This document shows, in pieces, positions 57,694 through 64,000 of a DNA stretch of 64,000 bases. Every line of letters begins with the position of its first letter. Position 1 is the stretch's first letter. The stretch comes from Neofusicoccum parvum (Eukaryota; Ascomycota; Dothideomycetes; Botryosphaeriales; Botryosphaeriaceae). The notes beneath the pieces are model-generated. The model saw nothing but the letters and a program-made list of their open reading frames with translations. It did not search any database and was not told the DNA's origin. Both the position numbers and the translations under genes were made by a program. The stretch lies in contig CP087220.1 in assembly GCA_020912385.1 (NCBI GenBank), positions 372,001 to 436,000 of the forward strand, read 5' to 3'.

Positions 57694-58734
57694 TCACGAT
57701 GCCACACCCATATACTTCGTGTCCTGTTGTGCCTCTCTCTCCGCCTCCGCCATTTCTCTTCTGGTCCTGTAGTGCCAATCGACATACAGCTCTGGCGTCC
57801 ACACTTTGTCCTCCTTGAAGATATGCAAGTCCAACGGATCCCCCTCCCACACATACACCCCCGCCTTTACGCGCACTACCCCCTCCGTCCCCTCCACCCT
57901 CACACCGACCTCCACCTCCCTCTTACCAAAAACCCTCTCCTCTCCCACCCCCACCAACCGATCCAATCCCTCCCACTCCTCCCCTGTCACCCCAACCACC
58001 AACCTCCCCTCCACACCCTCCTGCTCCACCACATCCCTGACATAATACCGCATCCTCTCGCACCCATGCTCCACCACCGCCGCCGTCGGCGCCCGCCCCC
58101 TCACACAGTACCGATTCCACCCACCCAGCCTCGCCGGCACCATCCGCGGCGCGCTGGCGACCCCTCCCGCGCGGCCCAGCGCCGCGGCCATCAGCGCCGG
58201 AAACATCCACTGCCCGTACACGAACAGCGGCGGCACCGCCGCCCGGCGCAACTCCTCGACGTCCGCTTGCTGGAGGACTTTCCCTGCCGTGTCGACGAAG
58301 CTGGTCGGCAGCGCGACGGGGGCCGTGGGGCCCGCGATGGACGCGCTGAAGGCGCCGCGGGTTGCGTGGAGCGGGATGGGGTTGGCGGCGCGGTGGGCGC
58401 GGGCGGCGAGGCGGGTGGGTGTTGAGGGGGAGGGGGCGCGGGTGTGGCGGGTGAGGACGGCGCTGCGGTAGTGGGCGTGGAGGGCGGTGATTGTGGTTGG
58501 GGGGACGGCGGGCGGGAGCGCGTAGGTGAGGTGCGGCTCGAGGAGGAGGCGGGGGTGCGGCGATGGCGTGTCGATGCGCATGCCGGCGGCGCGGGCGAGG
58601 GCGCGGTCGGTGGGGGAGGAGGGGCTGAAGGGTTGGGGTGTTGGTGTGCGGTCTGGCGTGCGTGGGATGGCGGTTGGTGAGGTGAGGCTGGGTGGCGAGG
58701 ATGGAGGAGGAGGAGAGCTTGGTGGGCCTAGCAT
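57694..58734 (-). CDS. AIG2/gamma-glutamylcyclotransferase-fold protein
   Basis: Single exon of 346 residues with a true ATG at 58734. The first 165 residues are Pro/Ser/Ala-rich and mostly disordered. The cyclotransferase-like barrel begins at PLFVYGQWMFPALM (residues 169-182), whose VYG replaces the usual YG-T-L loop that binds the gamma-glutamyl group. MVPARLGGWNRYCV is the next strand. VEGRLVVGVTGEEWEGLDRL is followed by VGVGEERVFGKREVEV, and Glu265 in this segment aligns best with the catalytic Glu. The C-terminus (ELYVDWHYRTRREMAEAE) is helical. Family members release 5-oxoproline from gamma-glutamyl amines or peptides; many fungal AIG2-like proteins are uncharacterised, so the substrate is open. 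It is convergent with acetoacetyl-CoA synthetase. Confidence 0.8.
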   Translation of the reverse strand: MLGPPSSPPPPSSPPSLTSPTAIPRTPDRTPTPQPFSPSSPTDRALARAAGMRIDTPSPHPRLLLEPHLTYALPPAVPPTTITALHAHYRSAVLTRHTRAPSPSTPTRLAARAHRAANPIPLHATRGAFSASIAGPTAPVALPTSFVDTAGKVLQQADVEELRRAAVPPLFVYGQWMFPALMAAALGRAGGVASAPRMVPARLGGWNRYCVRGRAPTAAVVEHGCERMRYYVRDVVEQEGVEGRLVVGVTGEEWEGLDRLVGVGEERVFGKREVEVGVRVEGTEGVVRVKAGVYVWEGDPLDLHIFKEDKVWTPELYVDWHYRTRREMAEAEREAQQDTKYMGVAS

Positions 58735-60309
58735 CCTGGAGGCTTTGGATGTTCGCTGTCGGGGTGGTGGTGTTGTGGAAGAGTGTGGTGTGATGTTCGG
58801 GTTGTGTTGAGCAGAGAGGTAGACGAAGAGGAGAAGATGAGAAAAAAAACAGGCGTAAGCCTGGCGATTTCGTCTAAGTCCGCGACATGTTTTCGAAACG
58901 TTTATCGTAATCCTAGATGCTGAAGGAGGTGAATGCGAATGTGGTCTCGACGAGCAAACATGAATTTAGTACAAGGCCCCGAAGACGGGATAAGAATTCA
59001 AACTTTGATTGTGAAAGGGAAGAGCAATTGCTTTTTTTTTTTTTCAACTGCTGCACATTTAGCTAATTCTGTACATATAATTGTGATAAGCTCTGAGGAA
59101 TGTTCTGTCCACGTTGTCAAATAGGTTCAAGCTGATATAAACGAACGGAGCCGTGTTTTGGAGAGACTGATCAAAGATAATGGCGAGCAATATAGTGATA
59201 TGCCAACGTCTCAATGTGGTAACACAAAAAACGCAGTGAAGTAATAATAACATACGACACCGGCTCAGTTGCTTTGCAGCTGGACAACGACGTGAATCGG
59301 GGGGCGGAGGCCTTCATCCAGACGGAAGACTGAGTAAAAGTCTACGAGATTATCATTCAACGAGGCTCCAATCGCCCATGTGCAACCCGCGAGTTGAAAG
59401 TCATTTCTAGATGCATTGCTTTTGCAGGCGTGTAGAGGAGACTCAAAAAGCGGGTCTCGGCACGTGGTTAGATTGGGTCGAGGAGTATGACGACACGTGC
59501 ATACCTACACAAGCATTTGAAGCTGTGTAGCGTTCGTCAGCATGATTTGGTGTCTTGACTGTTACACTTTGATGTCCGGATGACTGCTTGAGTTCCCCAC
59601 GTGCGAATTGGCGCATCTGCGTTTGCATCCGGACGAACGCTTCACCTCCTGATAGCCAAGCCCGGTGGTCCCGATGGGCGGTGGTGTGGTCTTCGCGTGG
59701 ACTGTCGACTGCCGGACCTTTGCAGTGCTGTCAACCATGGTTGGACGGCAGTGCTGACCAGTGAGGAGCGTAGGGCAAAGGCTCGAGATGCCGGATCGGG
59801 CAACGAGGCCACAGGCGCGTCGACACGATGGAGTCCATTAGGAAGGCGAGCTTATCTCCGCAGGCAGAAAGATTACGCAGGACCCTGAGCGGCTCTGAGT
59901 CGCGGCCTCCGCTTTGACGCAGGCACGGGCAAGCCGCCACTGGGAAGAGGCCAGCTGTCGCGCGGCCGTGGACGGGTTGCAAATCAGCGCGGTGGTGCTT
60001 CGACGCGAATCGACGGGCTTCTGCCCTGCGCGCCGTGGGAGGCGGCGAATAGTCGCATGGCGGCAGCCGTATGCGGCCTAGCGCCGGCGCGCGCCCAAGC
60101 TCTACGCTGGGGCGTTCACCACCGGCTAACATCATCGCCAGCGTCTGCCTCTACATAAGCTCCAGCGCCCCAACGCCATCGCCCACCTCCCATCAACACC
60201 TCCCCGCAACCACCGGGCCCACTCTCCCGCTCTCTCTGCAGCTTCGTCGACCCCGTCCGCCCCTCCTTTTTGACTAGACACACGCGGATCTCCCGCTGCG
60301 ACCGCAACC
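58735..60309. other. Divergent intergenic region
   Basis: 1.6 kb between the AIG2-like gene (-) and CDC48 (+). Bases 58830-59260 are AT-rich, with a T11-12 run near 59033. Bases 59600-60300 are GC-rich and lead into CDC48, with a pyrimidine-rich leader from 60120. Short frames on both strands have no domain. Two promoters should lie here. Confidence 0.45.
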
Positions 60310-63073
<2,764 letters not shown>

Positions 63074-64000
63074 ACGACTCCACGAGACGGTTAGATAATG
63101 GGGTTTGCATGATCGGATTTTATCTCTTCGGTGTCTTCACGGTGGTTGCCGGTGCTAGGGTAAAGTCCATAGACGAGTTCCCTTTTTTCCTGCTTTCCCA
63201 AAGAAAGTGCTTTTCTCTAGTAGTTTGCGAGCAGCCCATCATGTGCATGAAGGAGAAGAAGAAGTGGTAATTGCCGGGGTATCTTTTGCACATGGAAGGT
63301 ACTCGCGGTAGTTTGGATGCGGAGGCGAATATGGGCAGCTGTGAAGGAGGTGCATAGCAAGCCACCCAACTCTATCACGAAGTATGCGGTAGCTTAGGGA
63401 ATAACTAGCTCGATAAACCTTATGAGTCTTGAATGTTCATGCGTTAACGTGCGTGATTGTCGTTGGACGGTCCAACAATTAGAGGGTCTGCAAGTGAAAC
63501 CTCGGTGGTCAGAGCAGATCTATCCTATCAAGCTTCAATAAAGGGATAATGCTTTTTGACGATGCATCTCCGCCGATTTTCTCCCCCTATCAGCGTCAAG
63601 TTCTCTTTCTTCCCACTTAAACAACCCTAAGGACACTCCGTTGAGAAAGACATCAAAATGCTTTTTGCGCTTCCATGCATGCAAGTTCCTGATAGTTGCT
63701 CCGTCCTTGTGCACTTATAACGCCATCTGAGATGTTCTGGGTATAAAGGCGGAGCTTTACGTCTTCTATCCCCGTGAAGCTGCTTCCCCTTTCTCCTTGG
63801 TATATTCTTTTCCGCGGCTTGGCTCTTTTGTGAGTCCTCCATGTTGCCGGGTCCACCTGCCAAGCCCTGCTTACTTCTTGGGTATATGTGTGCGGTAAGT
63901 GGTACAGCGCCGAGTATAATCCGCACAATCGATGTTTCGCCGTATGCCGTGGCAGCCGAGCTGCTGGGTCTGTATCAAGTCGTTGCGTCCAGGATCGCGT
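63074..64000. other. 3' flank of CDC48 to right edge
   Basis: 927 bp after the CDC48 stop. The first 100-300 bp should be its 3' UTR. Frames on the minus strand at 63627-63928 overlap one another and show no domain. No gene is supported, though a gene beginning or ending beyond the right edge may have regulatory sequence here. Confidence 0.45.

Overview
This window is nuclear DNA of a filamentous ascomycete (Pezizomycotina), most likely a Dothideomycete. The genes have short GT-AG introns of about 50-170 nt with CTRAC-type branch points. Coding DNA is GC-rich, spacers hold no repeats of note, and there is a relic of a HET (heterokaryon incompatibility) gene, a family typical of Pezizomycotina. 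Genus and species cannot be read from the sequence. I see no transposon, tRNA, rRNA or CRISPR array.

Layout. 1-5.2 kb: the 5' part of a gene of unknown function (- strand, runs off the left edge), a serine/proline-rich protein with a KEN box (-) and a DHA2-type major facilitator transporter (-). 7.3-13.6 kb: a Tim17-like membrane protein (-) divergent from eIF4B (+), then DOT1 histone H3K79 methyltransferase (+). 14.7-25.2 kb: an FG/FxF-rich protein of unknown function (-), cohesin subunit SCC3 (-), divergent urease accessory protein UreD (+) and an AIM6-like PLC-type phosphodiesterase (-). 26.3-36.0 kb: a basic UPF0653/CCDC137-like protein (+) and the 2,621-residue TFIIIC subunit TFC3 (+). 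36.7-40.6 kb: two adjacent proteins of unknown function (+). 41.6-47.8 kb: a seven-exon BRE4/FUSC-like membrane protein (+), a DNAJC17/Cwf23-like J protein (+) and an F-box-like 'LPGEVRNKIY' protein (+). 48.2-54 kb: a small C2H2 protein (-), a secreted GH18 chitinase (-) and a broken HET gene (-). 54.5-63.1 kb: acetoacetyl-CoA synthetase (+), an AIG2/gamma-glutamylcyclotransferase-fold protein (-) and CDC48 (+).

Most genes are conserved housekeeping functions: chromatin and cohesion (DOT1, SCC3), RNA polymerase III transcription (TFC3), translation (eIF4B), protein quality control (CDC48, J protein), nitrogen and ketone-body metabolism (UreD, acetoacetyl-CoA synthetase). They do not form an operon-like pathway.

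The least explained signal is a short domain of about 40 residues near the N-terminus of four otherwise unrelated, low-complexity proteins: the genes at 1-588 (-), 14669-16429 (-), 36700-37552 (+) and 38677-40597 (+). Its core is an aromatic residue followed by x2-A-G-aromatic-x-V-x-aromatic. Three of the four have a phase-1 intron just after the domain, and two share the same three-exon start. This looks like an undescribed domain family. Exon boundaries throughout were inferred by hand from splice consensus and reading-frame continuity.
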